A stretch of DNA of 48,957 nucleotides, from NCBI RefSeq assembly GCF_023228165.1, contig NZ_JALOBS010000034.1, positions 1-48,957 of the forward strand, written 5' to 3'. Under the pieces are notes generated by a model, which saw nothing but the letters and a program-made list of their open reading frames with translations, had not been told where the DNA came from and ran no database searches. Positions within the stretch are counted from its first letter, which is position 1. Each line of letters begins with the position of its first letter. Positions 40,251 to 48,957 of the stretch are shown piece after piece. This DNA is from Methylomonas sp. (lineage in GTDB: Bacteria; Pseudomonadota; Gammaproteobacteria; Methylococcales; Methylomonadaceae). The position numbers and the translations under genes are program-made.

Positions 40251-43200
40251 TCATAAAATAGCGCTAGTCTGTCGGCTCAGCAGTTGCTCGAATTCTGCGA
40301 TGGGCAATGGTTTGGCAAACAAATAGCCCTGCCCATAATCGCAGCCTGCCTCCAATAGTAAATTGCGTTGCAGAGTGGTTTCGATGCCTTCTGCGATTAC
40401 TTTAATGCCTAATTTATGTGCCATTGCGATAATCGCTTCGCATAGCGTCATATCGTTGGAATGCGCAGAAAGGTGGCTGACGAAAGACCGGTCGATCTTG
40501 ATATAGTCGATATGAAATTTCTTCAAGTAAGCCAGCGCAGAGTAACCGGTGCCGAAATCGTCCAGTGACACTTGAATACCAGCCTGGCGAAATATCGATA
40601 AAATTTCCGAGACTTCCAAGCTTGCTTCCAGCAGCAGGCCTTCGGTAATTTCGATGACTACGCAGTCCCCGGGTAAGCCTAAAGCCTGCAAATGATCAAG
40701 CCATAATCGGTGTTGATTGATGCCCTTAAAAAACTGTAGCGGCGATTTGTTGATGCTGACTTGGAATGCCGGATCATAGTGGGCTCGCCATTTCGCGACC
40801 TGGCGAGTGGCTTCCGTAAATACCCAGTCGCCAATTTCACCAATAATACCAATATCCTCGGCAATGGAAATAAAGTTGTTCGGGTTGAACAACAGGCTGT
40901 TGGTAGGATGCTCCCAGCGCAGCAAGGCTTCCGCTTTTTGGAGTCGGCCGGTTTGTAACTGTACGATGGGTTGGTAATACAGCTTGAACTGATTTGCTGC
41001 CAAGGCATGACGCAAATCAATGGCGGTTTGCATTTTGATCATGGCGGCTTCCTGCATGGAAGCCGTAAAGAAGCTATATCGATTCCGACCCTTTTGTTTG
41101 GCGGTGTACATGGCCTGGTCGGCATTTTTAATCAAAGTTTCTTTATCGTCGCCGTCTTTTGGATAGATGGTGACACCGATACTGGCGGATACAAAGGCTT
41201 GCTTATCCTTTAGCTGGAACGGTTCGGCCAGCTTCTGCAGGATATTCTGGATGACGCGCTCGACGCTGGAGATGTCGTCCAGTTCATCCAGGATCAGGGT
41301 GAATTCGTCGCCGCCCAGGCGGGCCACGGTGTCGGATTCCCGCACGCAACTCAGTAGTCGGTGGGCGGCATCGACGAGTAACAGGTCGCCCATGGCGTGC
41401 CCGAGTGTGTCGTTGACCTCTTTAAAACGGTCGAGATCCAGAAATATCAATGCCAAGGGTAATTGCCGTCGATGGGCTTTTTTGATCTGGATGGCTAGTC
41501 GATCATGAAGCATGCGCCGATTAGGCAGTCCGGTAAGCGGGTCGAAATTGGCCTGTTCCCAGATGAGTTGTTCCGATTGTTTTTGTTGGGTAATATTTTC
41601 AACGATGGACCAGATATATTGCTGGCCGTCACTGCCTTTAATCAACACGCCGTTCAGACGAATGGGCGTCTTATGACCATCCCGGTGTAGATACTCCTTT
41701 TCATAGGGGCCGTATTTGCCGGTATCGCTAAGTGATTGCAATTGCGCCAGTTCCTGCGGTTCATAATCTTGGGGTGTTAATGCCCAATAGCTCATGCTAT
41801 TCAATTCCTCCAAGGAGTAGCCGACCATATCCAGCAGAGCCTTGTTGGCCTCTATATAACGGCCATCCATGGTGTTTTGCGCCATGCCCAGCGGAGATAA
41901 TTCAAACATGGTTCTGAGTTTTTCCTCGCTGGACCGTAGAATTTGTTCGGCGTGTTTACGCTCGGTGATGTCGATAGCGATACCAATGAGTGCGGCTATC
42001 GCGCCGCTACGATCCAACAATTTGACTTTTTTGATGTCCAATATATGTTGGCTGCCATCGTTATATGTCAAAACCTCCGGTTCGTGGTCGGTGGAGAGGG
42101 CGGTGGAGCGGGTATCGTCGAAAGTCAGAAATTTAGACAGATGGGGGGCGTTAAAAAACTCTTCTTCCGACATACCCAGGGCTTCCTGAAAGGTTTTGTT
42201 CAGAAAACGCGATTGTCCGTCTATGCCGATTAGCCAGATGCCTAGCGGAATGTTGTCTAGGATGGTTTGCAGCTTGGTTTCCGAGGCGTGCAGCGCCGCG
42301 ACCTGTTGATTTAAATTGGTTACCATGGTCGAGAAACTGCTCGCCAGATAACCGATTTCGTCGTTTCTTTGGCTCGGTAAATTGGGCAGCGGCATGCCCA
42401 GTTTGAACTGAGAAACGGTTTTGGTCATTTGATTAAGAGGTTGGGCCAGAATACGTGCCAGTATCAGTGATACCAATACCGCCAGAACACCGAACAACGC
42501 GGTGACCTGTATGACGTTGAAGCCGAGGATTTCACTTTCCGCAAGCACGCTTTCCAGCGGCGTATACAAACCCAGCATGACCATACGATGAGCGTTGCCA
42601 TCTCCTAATGGCACTCGTACAAAAGCCGCCAGAGAGGTGCCGCCTGGTATGGCGCTGGTTATGGTGACGGTGTTTTGCGCTTTACCGTCGAGAACGACTT
42701 GACTGACCGCAATGTCATCCTGAATCAGAAATTGTCGACCTTGTTCGAACGCAAAGGTTTTGTTGGGATTGGGATGGATTAAATAATCGCCGTGTATGTT
42801 GGTCAGCAGCGCATTGATATTGGCCGGCAAGTCATCGCGTATTTGGTTGAACAGATCGTCGAGATTAACATTGATGACAATAACGCCCTGTTTATCGGAA
42901 GATTGGCTCTGTATCTTGGTGGCGATTCTGATCGTTGGTTGACCGAAACCAAGATGAGCGCCCAGCTCTTGGTTTAAGTTGATATCGGATACGTAAAGCT
43001 GCCCGGCCGGTAAAAGCAAGGTTTCGAAAACATAAGGAAAATGGTTTTTTTCTTGTAGTGTTTGCCCCGAGATGATTTTAATACCGGTCAGATCCCGGTC
43101 CACCCGAACTAGCTCCTTGCCGTGATTGACTGCATCTATCAGTCTGACTTGCGCATATTCCGGTCGGGAGGACAGTAGACTGGCAAACACTTGCGCGAGT

Positions 43201-43475
43201 TGTTGTTGTGCTTGCTTGTCCGATTCAGGGTTATGTTCAATGATTTGTCGCGATTGAGGTAATGCTTTAATAAATTTTATATCGGCAGCGATATCTGTTA
43301 ATGCGTCGGTCAACCGGTGGGCAAACACCTGGGAGGCGGTGAGTAACTTATCTTTTGAGGATTGGATTAATAAATCCTGGCTACGGACAAAAATATAATA
43401 GCCGAACAGGCCGATAGACAAACTACCGAACAACGCCAGCCAGAAACCGAGCTTAATGCCTACGCTTAATCGCAT
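40251..43475 (-). CDS. Membrane c-di-GMP sensor: CACHE-like, HAMP, PAS, PAS, GGDEF, EAL
   Basis: A 1074-residue inner-membrane protein. The order is: membrane helix (9-30); a large periplasmic dCACHE-like domain (about 35-315); second helix (about 322-342); HAMP (343-395); two PAS domains (about 402-508 and 522-634); GGDEF (about 643-803; motif 721-725, inhibitory RxxD 712-715) and EAL (about 820-1065; EAL 849-851, DDFGTGYS 972-979, EGIE 1029-1032). Both catalytic motifs look intact, so it could make and break c-di-GMP. It starts 3 bp after a PotD-like protein gene, the NspS-MbaA layout, with two extra PAS domains compared with MbaA. Confidence 0.9.
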   Translation of the reverse strand: MRLSVGIKLGFWLALFGSLSIGLFGYYIFVRSQDLLIQSSKDKLLTASQVFAHRLTDALTDIAADIKFIKALPQSRQIIEHNPESDKQAQQQLAQVFASLLSSRPEYAQVRLIDAVNHGKELVRVDRDLTGIKIISGQTLQEKNHFPYVFETLLLPAGQLYVSDINLNQELGAHLGFGQPTIRIATKIQSQSSDKQGVIVINVNLDDLFNQIRDDLPANINALLTNIHGDYLIHPNPNKTFAFEQGRQFLIQDDIAVSQVVLDGKAQNTVTITSAIPGGTSLAAFVRVPLGDGNAHRMVMLGLYTPLESVLAESEILGFNVIQVTALFGVLAVLVSLILARILAQPLNQMTKTVSQFKLGMPLPNLPSQRNDEIGYLASSFSTMVTNLNQQVAALHASETKLQTILDNIPLGIWLIGIDGQSRFLNKTFQEALGMSEEEFFNAPHLSKFLTFDDTRSTALSTDHEPEVLTYNDGSQHILDIKKVKLLDRSGAIAALIGIAIDITERKHAEQILRSSEEKLRTMFELSPLGMAQNTMDGRYIEANKALLDMVGYSLEELNSMSYWALTPQDYEPQELAQLQSLSDTGKYGPYEKEYLHRDGHKTPIRLNGVLIKGSDGQQYIWSIVENITQQKQSEQLIWEQANFDPLTGLPNRRMLHDRLAIQIKKAHRRQLPLALIFLDLDRFKEVNDTLGHAMGDLLLVDAAHRLLSCVRESDTVARLGGDEFTLILDELDDISSVERVIQNILQKLAEPFQLKDKQAFVSASIGVTIYPKDGDDKETLIKNADQAMYTAKQKGRNRYSFFTASMQEAAMIKMQTAIDLRHALAANQFKLYYQPIVQLQTGRLQKAEALLRWEHPTNSLLFNPNNFISIAEDIGIIGEIGDWVFTEATRQVAKWRAHYDPAFQVSINKSPLQFFKGINQHRLWLDHLQALGLPGDCVVIEITEGLLLEASLEVSEILSIFRQAGIQVSLDDFGTGYSALAYLKKFHIDYIKIDRSFVSHLSAHSNDMTLCEAIIAMAHKLGIKVIAEGIETTLQRNLLLEAGCDYGQGYLFAKPLPIAEFEQLLSRQTSAIL

Positions 43476-43478
43476 GGC

Positions 43479-44519
43479 TCAGAAAGTTTCTGGGCTGTCG
43501 CCGGAAATGATGCGGTCCCACAAAGCTTTGCGTTTTAAGGGTTCCGCCAAAGGTTCCAGCCAGATAATTTTGTCATTATGGCGGCTTTCCGGCGGTGAAG
43601 TGATGGTGTTGGCGAGACCATGTTTGTCGGTTAATTGTCGACTAATAGCATTCTCCAGCATGAAATTGATCCAATTTTCAGCTAGCTCCATATTGGCGGC
43701 TTCAGGGGTAATTGCCCAACAATCCAGCCAAGCCAGCGCACCTTCCTTGGGAATAATGTAGCCGATGTCCGCGCCAGCTTCACGCAGCGCTTTTAATTGT
43801 TGGGCTCCGTAATTACCGAAAACCAAAGCAACCTCATACTTGGAGAACAGTGTGGCGGCTTCGTCGGCAGTGGAATAAAATGTCAATACATTACGGCGCA
43901 AATTCACTAATTGCTTGGCGGCTTGAGTGAGTTCGGCGTCGTTCATGTGGAAAGGATTTTGTACACCCATTAACAGGCCGACCAGCGAAAAATTATGATT
44001 GCTGGCATTAAAAGCCAACACACGGCCCTGATAGTCAAGGTCCCACATATCAGCCATGGATGTCGGTATGGATTTTACGGTTTTTCGATTATAAATCAGC
44101 CCCATTTCCGAATAGGTATAAGGCATGGCATAAAGCTTGTCGTCATGCATCAAGCCGGGAATGTCGGTTAAATCTTGAAAGCGCGGTAGCTGGTTTTTAT
44201 GATTGGGAATCTGATCGATGTCTATGGGGATGGCAAGATTGTGTTCGATGTAACGTTGTAATTCAGCGGTATTGACCGCGAAAACATCAAAGTTACCTGT
44301 ACTGATTTTATACCAGAGATCATCGTCCGAGTTTACCAAGGTCAGCTCGACATCGACTTTAAAGCGTTGTTTAAAAAGTGTCACCACCTCGGGGTCGGCG
44401 TAACCAGGCCAAGCCAGAACGCGTAATATTTCCCCAGCGTTCACAGCGGTCTGCTTGCCCAGCATCAGTATCAGTAGACAAACGATAGGAAAACCGGGCT
44501 TTGAGAGTTTAATGCGCAT
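43479..44519 (-). CDS. Periplasmic PotD-like (polyamine-type) binding protein, NspS-like
   Basis: The 346-residue protein has a signal peptide (about 1-28) and the PotD/PotF fold: EILRVLAWPGYADPEVVTLF at the mature N-terminus, FDVFAVNTAELQRYI, and LYAMPYTYSEMGLIYNRK. No permease or ATPase genes are adjacent; instead the next gene, 3 bp on, encodes a membrane GGDEF-EAL sensor. In Vibrio cholerae, NspS uses this fold to report norspermidine to MbaA. Here a polyamine or another small ligand may be bound; the specificity residues cannot be read with certainty. Confidence 0.85.
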   Translation of the reverse strand: MRIKLSKPGFPIVCLLILMLGKQTAVNAGEILRVLAWPGYADPEVVTLFKQRFKVDVELTLVNSDDDLWYKISTGNFDVFAVNTAELQRYIEHNLAIPIDIDQIPNHKNQLPRFQDLTDIPGLMHDDKLYAMPYTYSEMGLIYNRKTVKSIPTSMADMWDLDYQGRVLAFNASNHNFSLVGLLMGVQNPFHMNDAELTQAAKQLVNLRRNVLTFYSTADEAATLFSKYEVALVFGNYGAQQLKALREAGADIGYIIPKEGALAWLDCWAITPEAANMELAENWINFMLENAISRQLTDKHGLANTITSPPESRHNDKIIWLEPLAEPLKRKALWDRIISGDSPETF

Positions 44520-44565
44520 GGTGGGCGAAACGCTAATAAATTACGGACGCGATGTTGGCGACGGG

Positions 44566-45615
44566 TCAAGCGCACAAGGTCGACATATCAATCACGAAGC
44601 GATATTTTACATCGCTTTTTAGCATCCTTTCATAAGCAGTGTTGATGGCTTGTATCGGAATCAGCTCGATATCCGCGACGATGTCATGCTCGGCACAAAA
44701 ATCAAGCATTTCCTGGGTTTCCCGAATGCCGCCCATTAAGGAGCCGGCCAAACTCCGGCGCCGGAACACCAAATTTGCCACGCTGGGCGTGGGGTGGGGC
44801 TGGTCGGGGATGCCGATCAGGCATAAGGTGCCGTCCCGTTTTAATAGCGATAGATATTGATTAAGGTCGTGAGCGGCGGCGATGCTATCCAGAATGAAAT
44901 CGAAGCTGTCGAGGTGCCGTTGCATCTGCTCCGGTTGTGTCGAGATAACGATCTCATTGGCCCCAAGGCGTAAGGCATCTTCCTCTTTATCGGCCGATCG
45001 GGTAAACAGCACCACATGAGCTCCGAAGGCGTGCGCGAATTTGACGGCCATATGGCCTAAACCGCCCAGACCGACGACGCCGACCTTGTGGCCTTTACCG
45101 ATTCCCCAATGCCGTAACGGGGAATAGCTAGTGATGCCGGCACATAACAACGGGGCCGCGGCCGCCGGATCCAGCTTACCGGACAAACGTAAAATAAAAC
45201 GCTGGTCGACCACGATTTGGTTGGAGTAGCCGCCATAGGTCATTTTGCCGGTGTGTGGGTCGAAGCTATTGTAGGTGAATACCGTGCTATCGCAGAATTG
45301 TTCCTGATGGTCCAGGCAGTCCGGACAACTGCCGCAGGCATCGACCATGCAGCCCACGCCGACAAACTCGCCGGCCAGGAAGGTGCTTACTGCGCTGCCG
45401 ACCTCGATGACGCGGCCGATAATTTCATGGCCGGGGACAACCGGGTAGCTGGTGCGTTTCCATTCGTTGCGGGCTTGATGAATGTCGCTATGGCAGACAC
45501 CGCAATATAAAATTTCAATCAAGACGTCGCTGGAACCAGGGGCGCGGCGTTCGAAATGATAGGTGCGCAACGGCGTTTGCGAGTTGTAGGCAGCGTATCC
45601 GTAACTTTTTAGCAT
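44566..45615 (-). CDS. Zinc-dependent NADP alcohol dehydrogenase (YahK/cinnamyl-alcohol type)
   Basis: A 349-residue medium-chain dehydrogenase that would reduce aldehydes to alcohols with NADPH. Catalytic zinc ligands are in YCGVCHSD, PGHEIIG and LLCAGIT; structural zinc cysteines are in DACGSCPDCLDHQEQFC; and the nucleotide loop is GLGGLGHMAVK. The ATG at 45615 gives the standard N-terminus (MLKSYGYAAYNSQ); a longer frame runs into the upstream gene. It lies 19 bp after the OYE-type gene, so the pair is co-transcribed and may treat the same unsaturated aldehydes. Confidence 0.94.
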   Translation of the reverse strand: MLKSYGYAAYNSQTPLRTYHFERRAPGSSDVLIEILYCGVCHSDIHQARNEWKRTSYPVVPGHEIIGRVIEVGSAVSTFLAGEFVGVGCMVDACGSCPDCLDHQEQFCDSTVFTYNSFDPHTGKMTYGGYSNQIVVDQRFILRLSGKLDPAAAAPLLCAGITSYSPLRHWGIGKGHKVGVVGLGGLGHMAVKFAHAFGAHVVLFTRSADKEEDALRLGANEIVISTQPEQMQRHLDSFDFILDSIAAAHDLNQYLSLLKRDGTLCLIGIPDQPHPTPSVANLVFRRRSLAGSLMGGIRETQEMLDFCAEHDIVADIELIPIQAINTAYERMLKSDVKYRFVIDMSTLCA

Positions 45616-45634
45616 GTCTGTGGCTCCAAGTACA

Positions 45635-46747
45635 TTAGGTTTGCGGCGAATCCAGGCTAGGCCAATCGGTGTATCCGCGTGCATCGCCGCCGTACCAAGT
45701 TTCGCTGGGGGCGTCCGCGAGTTCCGCGCCTGATTTCAAGCGTTCCACCAAGTCCGGATTGGCAATGAAAGGACGACCGAAACACACCAGGTCGGCCGTG
45801 TCGTTTCGGCGCACTTGATAAGCCAGTTCCGCGCTGTAGCGATTGTTGGCGATATAAGGTCCTTTGAACAAGGCACGTAATTTTTGCAGATCGACAGGGT
45901 CGGGTATCCGGCGGGAATCGCGGGTGGCGCCTTCGATGAAATGCAGATAGGCCAGATTAAATTGATTGAGTTGTTCGATCAGGTAGCCATAGGTGGCCAT
46001 GACCTTGCTATCCAGAGGGGTATTGCCGGCACTTGGGGTGACCGGTGACAGGCGGATGCCTACACGGTTGCCGTCTCCCCAAGCTGTCGTCACGGCCTCG
46101 ACCACTTCCAGCGCCAGGCGGGTACGATTTTCAATATTGCCGCCATATTGATCGTTGCGGCGGTTGGTGGAATCGCGGATAAATTGCTCCAGCAAATAGC
46201 AGTTGGCCGAGTGAATTTCCACACCGTCAAATCCGGCTTGTCGGGCGCAGCGGGCGGCGTGCCGATACTGTTCGACGATGGCGGGTATCTCGGCTGTTTC
46301 CAGTGGGCGTGGGGTCGGCACGCGTTGAAAGCCTTGTTCGGTAAAGGTGTCGCCTTCCGGGGCTATGGCCGATGGCGCTACCGGCAGTTTACCATCCGGC
46401 TGTAGCGATGGATGTGAAAAACGTCCTACATGCCACAATTGACAAACAATTTTGCCTTGCCCGGCGTGCACCGCGTCGGTAACTTGTCGCCAGCCGTGGA
46501 TTTGGGCTTCGGTAAATATGCCGGGGGTATAGGCATAGCCACGCCCTTGCGGCGAAATGTTGGTCGCTTCGCTGATGATTAAGCCGGCACTGGCACGCTG
46601 GGCATAATAAGTAGCTTGCAGCGGTCCCGGAATACCGTCGTTCTTAACCCGACAACGGGTTAACGGCGCCATGACGATACGGTTGGCTAGCTGCCACGCA
46701 CCTATGTCGACAGGCTGAAATAAATCGGTATCAGTGAGTCTGTTCAT
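45635..46747 (-). CDS. Old-yellow-enzyme family ene-reductase (NemA-like)
   Basis: A 370-residue FMN-dependent reductase of activated C=C bonds, and in some members of nitro compounds. Family segments are NRIVMAPLTRCR, LWHVGRFSHPS, the H-x-x-N catalytic pair in GVEIHSANCYLLEQFI, SPVTPSAGNT and the FGRPFIANPDL C-terminal FMN phosphate site. The ATG at 46747 is chosen because the conserved N-terminus starts there; a 17-residue upstream extension reaches into the next gene's end. Confidence 0.95.
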   Translation of the reverse strand: MNRLTDTDLFQPVDIGAWQLANRIVMAPLTRCRVKNDGIPGPLQATYYAQRASAGLIISEATNISPQGRGYAYTPGIFTEAQIHGWRQVTDAVHAGQGKIVCQLWHVGRFSHPSLQPDGKLPVAPSAIAPEGDTFTEQGFQRVPTPRPLETAEIPAIVEQYRHAARCARQAGFDGVEIHSANCYLLEQFIRDSTNRRNDQYGGNIENRTRLALEVVEAVTTAWGDGNRVGIRLSPVTPSAGNTPLDSKVMATYGYLIEQLNQFNLAYLHFIEGATRDSRRIPDPVDLQKLRALFKGPYIANNRYSAELAYQVRRNDTADLVCFGRPFIANPDLVERLKSGAELADAPSETWYGGDARGYTDWPSLDSPQT

Positions 46748-46781
46748 GCTTAAGGGATGAAATGAGCTAGGTAATCCGCTA

Positions 46782-47723
46782 TCAATCCGCCAAATCAATT
46801 TTAATCAGCGTGCCCTGGTTGCGGTTACGCGTGCTGTAATTGAGGCCATTGAATCCCTGCCGATCGGTTTGCCGTTGATCCCGCGCGCCGCCAATTTCAA
46901 GCCATTCGCCCAATCGTCCGCGTATCGAGGTCCGCAGGTTGCGGGTTTCCAGCGTACCGTTATTGGTGAAGCGATCCGACCACGGTTCAATATCGACCAT
47001 CACTTCGTTATTACCGATCAGCCGCGGAACGACTGCAAACCCCGTGCTGGCTTCTTGCATGTAAGTGTTGCTGGTGATGCCGGAATAACCATAAGGGGTG
47101 CCGTAAAAACTGAAATTCTCCACGGGTCTGATATTGCCGGCCTGGATATGCGCGGCTTGGCCTTCAAGAGTGCGCAATTGCTGGGTTGTTCTTTGTTGGT
47201 CGATATTGCGGGTATCGCCGCTCATGCCCCGCATGCGAATCGACTGGCGGGATAGTTGGATGGCCGCTTCGGCGTTAAGCTGATCGGCGGTTTGATGGCT
47301 GTTTTGCATGACCGAAATAAGCAGGTTGTGCAGGCGGCTGTCAAGTTGATCGATAAGGCTGCGAAATGTGTCCAGACGTTGGGGGCTGGTTTTGATAATC
47401 AGATTAAAGCCATCACCGCTAACCGCTTCGTTTGCTTCCAGCATGGGGGCAAGTAAAGGTTGTATTTCGGCGGCGGGGCGATTATGCAACGCGATCATTT
47501 CGATGACGCTGTCGTCGGCCTGCGCCAGGCATTGGAAAAACAGCAGTCCTAAACCGGCAAGCCAGCCATAAAGCCGGGATTGATAACGTCGTTTAAACGA
47601 TGGGGTTTGTTTGGTTTTTGGCTCGAAATCCAAGCTTGTATCGGTCGGACATGGCGCCTCATAGGATCGACTTGACGATCTTATGAGGTTAACACAAACA
47701 CAAAGCCGGGATTTATATTTCAC
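46782..47723 (-). CDS. Mini-secretin: N-domain plus partial secretin fold
   Basis: A protein of up to 313 residues with a signal peptide (basic KRRYQSR, then a hydrophobic helix, cleavage near AQADD). The first mature part is a secretin N1/NolW-like domain (VIEMIALHNRPAAEIQPLL, then NLIIKTSPQRLDTFRSLIDQ). The C-terminal part resembles the start of a secretin core (GFAVVPRLIGNNEVMVDIEP, later GRLGEWLEIGG), but the membrane-spanning beta-barrel end is missing. It is too short to be a full secretin. The start is unclear: GTG at 47723 overlaps glgA by 11 bp; TTG near 47633 is an alternative. No pilus or secretion genes are nearby. Confidence 0.65.
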   Translation of the reverse strand: MKYKSRLCVCVNLIRSSSRSYEAPCPTDTSLDFEPKTKQTPSFKRRYQSRLYGWLAGLGLLFFQCLAQADDSVIEMIALHNRPAAEIQPLLAPMLEANEAVSGDGFNLIIKTSPQRLDTFRSLIDQLDSRLHNLLISVMQNSHQTADQLNAEAAIQLSRQSIRMRGMSGDTRNIDQQRTTQQLRTLEGQAAHIQAGNIRPVENFSFYGTPYGYSGITSNTYMQEASTGFAVVPRLIGNNEVMVDIEPWSDRFTNNGTLETRNLRTSIRGRLGEWLEIGGARDQRQTDRQGFNGLNYSTRNRNQGTLIKIDLAD

Positions 47724-48957
47724 GGTATAGAGACAAATACTGATTAGCGCTATTTTCCCAGGAAAAATCCTTGCTCATGGCGTTGCGCTGTAATTTTAGC
47801 CAAAGCGGCTTGTTGGCATGCAGCACCAAACCGCGTTTGATGGTTTCCATTAACGCACCGGGCACTGCATCGTTGAATACAAAACCGCTGGCGGTGCCGT
47901 CCGCCAAGCTTTGCGGTAGTGTATCGACGACGGTATCGGCCAGTCCGCCGGTTTTGCGCACGATGGGCAGGGTACCGTAGCGTTGGCTGTACATTTGATT
48001 GAGCCCGCACGGTTCAAAGCGCGAGGGCATCAGGAACATATCGGCGCCCGCTTCGATTTGATGGGCCAGATTTTCATCGTAACCGATGGTGATGGAAATT
48101 TTATCGGGGTATAAACGGGCGAAATCCTGCAAGCGTACCTGTATGCTGGTGTCGCCACTGCCCAAAAGGGTGAATTGCAGCGGCATTCTGGCCATTTCTT
48201 TCAAGCAGCTCAGCACCAGGTCGACACCTTTTTGGTCGACCAAGCGGCCGATCAAACCCAGCATAGGTACCTCGGCCGAAACCGGCAGCCCCAGCCTGGC
48301 CTGCAATGCGGTTTTGTTCAAGGCTTTTTTGGGCAGGGTTTTGATGTTGTAGGTTTGGGCGATTTTTTGATCGGTTTCCGGGTTCCAGACTTTCAGATCG
48401 ATACCATTGATAATTCCGGATAATTCATGTTGCCGGTGCCCCAATAAACCTTCCAGACCGTATCCGAATTCCGGAGTCTGGATTTCTTGAGCGTAGGTCG
48501 GACTGACGGTTGTGATACGGTCGGAATAACTTAGGCCGCCTTTGATAAAGGACAGCATACCATGATACTCCAAGCCGTCCTGGTGCCAGAGTTGACCGGG
48601 CAGATTTAATAAAGTGTAGGTGCTGCTGGGGAATACACCTTGATAAGCCATGTTGTGTATGGTGAATACCGTGGAGGGTCTCTGTTCTTCCAGCGATAGC
48701 AAGGCCGGGATCAAGCCGGTTTGCCAATCGTTGCAATGTACCACATCCGGTTTCCAGTCCAGGTAGGCCCGATTCATCGCCACTTCCACGACGATGCGGC
48801 AGAACAAGGCGAAACGGTCGCCGATGTCGGGCCAGGGATTGCCGTTTTCATCGTTGTACGGGTTGCCGGGTTGGCCGAAAAAAGCCGGATAATCCACCAG
48901 CCAGACTACCACTTCACTTTCCGGTAAGCGGGTTTCCAACAGATTGACATCGCAATT
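47713..48957 (-). CDS. glgA: Glycogen synthase GlgA, N-terminus outside the window
   Basis: GlgA builds alpha-1,4-glucan from ADP-glucose. At least 414 residues are in the window, and the frame stays open to the edge, so roughly the first 70-90 residues are missing. Recognisable parts are CNDWQTGLIPALL, IHNMAYQGVFP, NGIDLKVWNPETD, IGRLVDQKGVDLVL and the catalytic EPCGLNQMYSQRYGTLPIV with GGLADTV. Together with glgC at 15 kb it indicates glycogen storage, but the two genes are 32 kb apart. Confidence 0.97.
   Translation of the reverse strand, partial: NCDVNLLETRLPESEVVVWLVDYPAFFGQPGNPYNDENGNPWPDIGDRFALFCRIVVEVAMNRAYLDWKPDVVHCNDWQTGLIPALLSLEEQRPSTVFTIHNMAYQGVFPSSTYTLLNLPGQLWHQDGLEYHGMLSFIKGGLSYSDRITTVSPTYAQEIQTPEFGYGLEGLLGHRQHELSGIINGIDLKVWNPETDQKIAQTYNIKTLPKKALNKTALQARLGLPVSAEVPMLGLIGRLVDQKGVDLVLSCLKEMARMPLQFTLLGSGDTSIQVRLQDFARLYPDKISITIGYDENLAHQIEAGADMFLMPSRFEPCGLNQMYSQRYGTLPIVRKTGGLADTVVDTLPQSLADGTASGFVFNDAVPGALMETIKRGLVLHANKPLWLKLQRNAMSKDFSWENSANQYLSLYREI

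Noticed and set aside
1..48957. CRISPR array or rRNA genes
   Set aside because: No regularly spaced direct repeats of CRISPR type and no rRNA-like sequence were seen.

Overview
The window reads as a chromosomal segment of a flagellated, nitrogen-fixing gammaproteobacterium. Gene order and protein types (nifHDKT followed by ferredoxin, a DUF6129-type protein and an LRV protein; a class III glutamine synthetase; complete ybgC-tol-pal and ruvCAB clusters) suggest a Methylococcales-type methanotroph. No methane-oxidation gene is present, so the lineage is an inference.

Layout: (1) 1-520, the start of a serine recombinase gene with a repeat-rich promoter, a terminator and tRNA-Arg(CCU), possibly an island edge. 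(2) 0.5-4.0 kb, flagellar and chemotaxis genes: ycgR, flgN, flgM, flgA on the minus strand with a sigma-28 promoter before flgM, and cheV divergent. (3) 4.0-5.4 kb, a decayed IS3-family element beside a TerB-like gene. (4) 5.6-12.7 kb, the nitrogenase cluster: NifA sites and a perfect sigma-54 promoter, nifH, nifD, nifK, nifT, a ferredoxin gene and three nif-associated genes. Palindromes and an intrinsic terminator lie between the genes. (5) 12.8-14.6 kb, an ABC exporter. (6) 14.9-20.0 kb, glgC (minus), a 1.6-kb gene-poor gap and type III glutamine synthetase. (7) 20.5-22.5 kb, glutathione peroxidase, a polytopic membrane protein and a TlpA-like thioredoxin (minus).

(8) 22.5-34.9 kb, housekeeping genes on the plus strand: serA-serB, yebC-ruvC-ruvA-ruvB, ybgC-tolQRAB-pal-cpoB and queE-queC, many with ATGA/GTGA overlaps that imply coupled translation. 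(9) 35.0-36.4 kb, a soluble mini-chemoreceptor-like protein followed by an ODP-type metallo-beta-lactamase-fold protein, behind a candidate sigma-28 promoter: a possible oxygen or iron sensing pair. (10) 36.5-40.2 kb, miaB-phoH-ybeY-corC. (11) 40.2-44.5 kb, a PotD-like binding protein directly upstream of a membrane CACHE/HAMP/PAS/PAS/GGDEF/EAL protein, which has the layout of the NspS-MbaA polyamine to c-di-GMP system. (12) 44.5-48.96 kb, alcohol dehydrogenase, an old-yellow-enzyme reductase, a mini-secretin and the 3' part of glgA (minus).

The two parts that most deserve follow-up are the mini-receptor/ODP pair and the binding protein/GGDEF-EAL pair. Both look like self-contained sensory modules that could link environmental signals to motility; YcgR, a c-di-GMP flagellar brake, is encoded in the same window. 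The nif cluster carries unusual intergenic structures that could set enzyme stoichiometry.
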